A DNA stretch of 64,000 bases from Methylobacterium radiodurans (GTDB lineage: Bacteria; Pseudomonadota; Alphaproteobacteria; Rhizobiales; Beijerinckiaceae), in contig NZ_CP029551.1 of the NCBI RefSeq assembly GCF_003173735.1, positions 3,496,001 to 3,560,000 of the forward strand, read 5' to 3'. The stretch's first letter is position 1. Every line of letters begins with the position of its first letter. Positions 63,047-64,000 of the stretch are shown piece after piece. Below the pieces are notes generated by a model. That model made no database searches. It saw only the letters and a list, made by a program, of their open reading frames with translations, and had not been told where the DNA came from. The translations under genes were made by a program, and so were the position numbers.

Positions 63047-63274
63047 ATGCCGTTGCCACCGCAACCTGCCGATGATCCGGTGATGCGCAGGCTGGTCGCG
63101 CTGATCCATGCGCCGCTGCCGAACTCGGCCCATCGCGCACGCATCTACCTTCTGGAGCAGCTTCACCTGCTGGAAGAGGAGGCGCTTGCGACCGGCGCCA
63201 AGCCCGAGATCCTACGCGCGATCCGATCCACGCAGGCCGTCATCCGATGCAGCGACCCGGTGATGGGCGCGTAA
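63047..63274 (+). CDS. Small hypothetical protein
   Basis: A 75-residue frame starting MPLPPQPADDPVMRRLVAL. It has a helical, leucine- and glutamate-rich centre (YLLEQLHLLEEEALATG) and ends RSTQAVIRCSDPVMGA. It is separated from the exported protein by 100 bases. No family recognised. Coding is supported by codon bias and helix pattern only. Confidence 0.5.
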   Translation: MPLPPQPADDPVMRRLVALIHAPLPNSAHRARIYLLEQLHLLEEEALATGAKPEILRAIRSTQAVIRCSDPVMGA

Positions 63275-63459
63275 CGGCGATCATAAGCTTTCCTGGCAAG
63301 GGCTCGGCGGCAATGTCCGACGCGCCGGATCAGGACTCCATCTCGCTCGCTGGGCTTCCGGGCCTCGCTGGTCAGGCGTTGCTCGGCCTGCGGCCGGACC
63401 ACCGCAGAGGCAGAGTTTTCTGGCTCCTCCCCAGCCGGCAACGATCGAGAGCGCGGGAG

Positions 63460-64000
63460 TCAGGCCGGCGCCACGCTCCGATAGGGGCCGATCAGGCGCT
63501 CGTACTCCGCCTCCGCCTTGCCGTAGGTCTCGCCAGCCGCGGCCTCAAGCTTGGCACGGTCCAGCACGATGATGAGGCCCCGCTTCGCCCGGATCATGCC
63601 CGCCCCTTCCAGCATGTGGGTCGCGATGGTCAGGCTGGAGCGGCGCACCGCGAGCATCAGCGACAGGAACTCGTGCGTCAGGGGCAGTTCGTCGCCGTCG
63701 ACCCGGTCGTGCGCGAGCAGGAGCCAGCGGGCGAGGCGTTCCTCGATCTTGTAGGCGCCGTTGGAGAGCGCGGTCTGCGACAGGACGAGCAGGAAGGTCT
63801 GCACGTAGCGCATCAGCACGCCGGTCAGCGCAGGGCTCTGCTCCATCGCCGTGCGCAGCCGGTCGGCCTCGATCCGCAGCCACGTCCCCTCGATCTGGAC
63901 CGTGGTCTCGTGCGGCGTGCGGTCGGCGCCGAGGACCAGGGCCGTGCTCACCATGCCCTCCCATCCGAACAGGCCGACCTCGAGGCGCCGGGGCTCGCTC
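63460..64000 (-). CDS. Crp/Fnr-family regulator, 5' part beyond window
   Basis: A partial gene reading off the right edge; the visible 180 residues contain RRLEVGLFGWEGM (end of the beta roll entry), IEGTWLRIEADRL, and the winged helix THEFLSLMLAVRRSSLTIATHMLE (about residue 105 of the visible part). It is related to the Crp protein at 25508 in overall plan. The frame stays open to 64000, so the start lies outside. Targets unknown. Confidence 0.88.
   Translation of the reverse strand, partial: SEPRRLEVGLFGWEGMVSTALVLGADRTPHETTVQIEGTWLRIEADRLRTAMEQSPALTGVLMRYVQTFLLVLSQTALSNGAYKIEERLARWLLLAHDRVDGDELPLTHEFLSLMLAVRRSSLTIATHMLEGAGMIRAKRGLIIVLDRAKLEAAAGETYGKAEAEYERLIGPYRSVAPA

Noticed and set aside
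1..64000. CRISPR array
   Set aside because: No regularly spaced direct repeats and no cas genes seen; the hairpin array at 17-235 has no constant repeat-spacer spacing.

Overview
The window is GC-rich alphaproteobacterial chromosome. The mix of genes suggests a Methylobacterium/Methylorubrum-type member of the Rhizobiales: arrays of PAS/GAF/HWE histidine kinases, a LOV kinase, sigma-EcfG-like promoters in front of stress genes, DUF3597, YciF and DUF1003 proteins, and a PhoR-type kinase. The genus is inferred from style and gene content, with no database search.

Layout. Positions 17-235 hold a run of perfect hairpins. 283-5427 is a tightly coupled five-gene operon (YcaO protein, TIM-barrel isomerase, GT4 glycosyltransferase, PIG-L deacetylase, uracil-DNA-glycosylase-fold protein); it looks like a small biosynthetic locus whose product I cannot name. 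5638-10290 is housekeeping: a YbhN-type flippase-like membrane protein, phoR, purD and rlmB. A tRNA-Glu(UUC) at 10415-10489 carries an integrated serine recombinase whose last 18 codons and stop codon lie inside the tRNA gene. 12.3-14.2 kb holds small unrecognised genes.

14.2-26.3 kb is a signalling island: a 1350-residue hybrid kinase, a LOV (blue-light) hybrid kinase, a single-domain response regulator, and an HWE kinase translationally coupled to a Crp/Fnr regulator. 26.9-33 kb is a stress block: two divergent catalase-like genes, a DJ-1/PfpI protein, an SDR, DUF3597, a lysine-rich small protein and YciF, with sigma-EcfG-like promoters at several places. It also holds gene debris: a copied 57-nt crp fragment, an 81-nt repeat pair and a truncated PAS gene.

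33-57 kb is mainly redox and sensing: an outer-membrane barrel, a flavoprotein, SDRs, a non-heme chloroperoxidase-like hydrolase, an isoquinoline-oxidoreductase-type molybdoenzyme pair, a ketopantoate-reductase-like protein, RclC with an RclA-like disulfide oxidoreductase, a kinase fused to an MFS transporter with a divergent FixJ-type regulator, a stand-alone receiver, a minimal kinase, a DMT exporter, a quinone-reductase-like protein, a cupin, an ABM monooxygenase, a LysR regulator and an L,D-transpeptidase. Seven copies of a 16-bp near-palindrome (core CATACnnAGG) lie only in promoter gaps between 41.4 and 51.8 kb, which suggests one regulon linking the redox genes to the kinases. 57.6-64 kb ends with another hybrid kinase, DUF1003, small exported or hypothetical proteins and a Crp/Fnr gene cut by the window edge.
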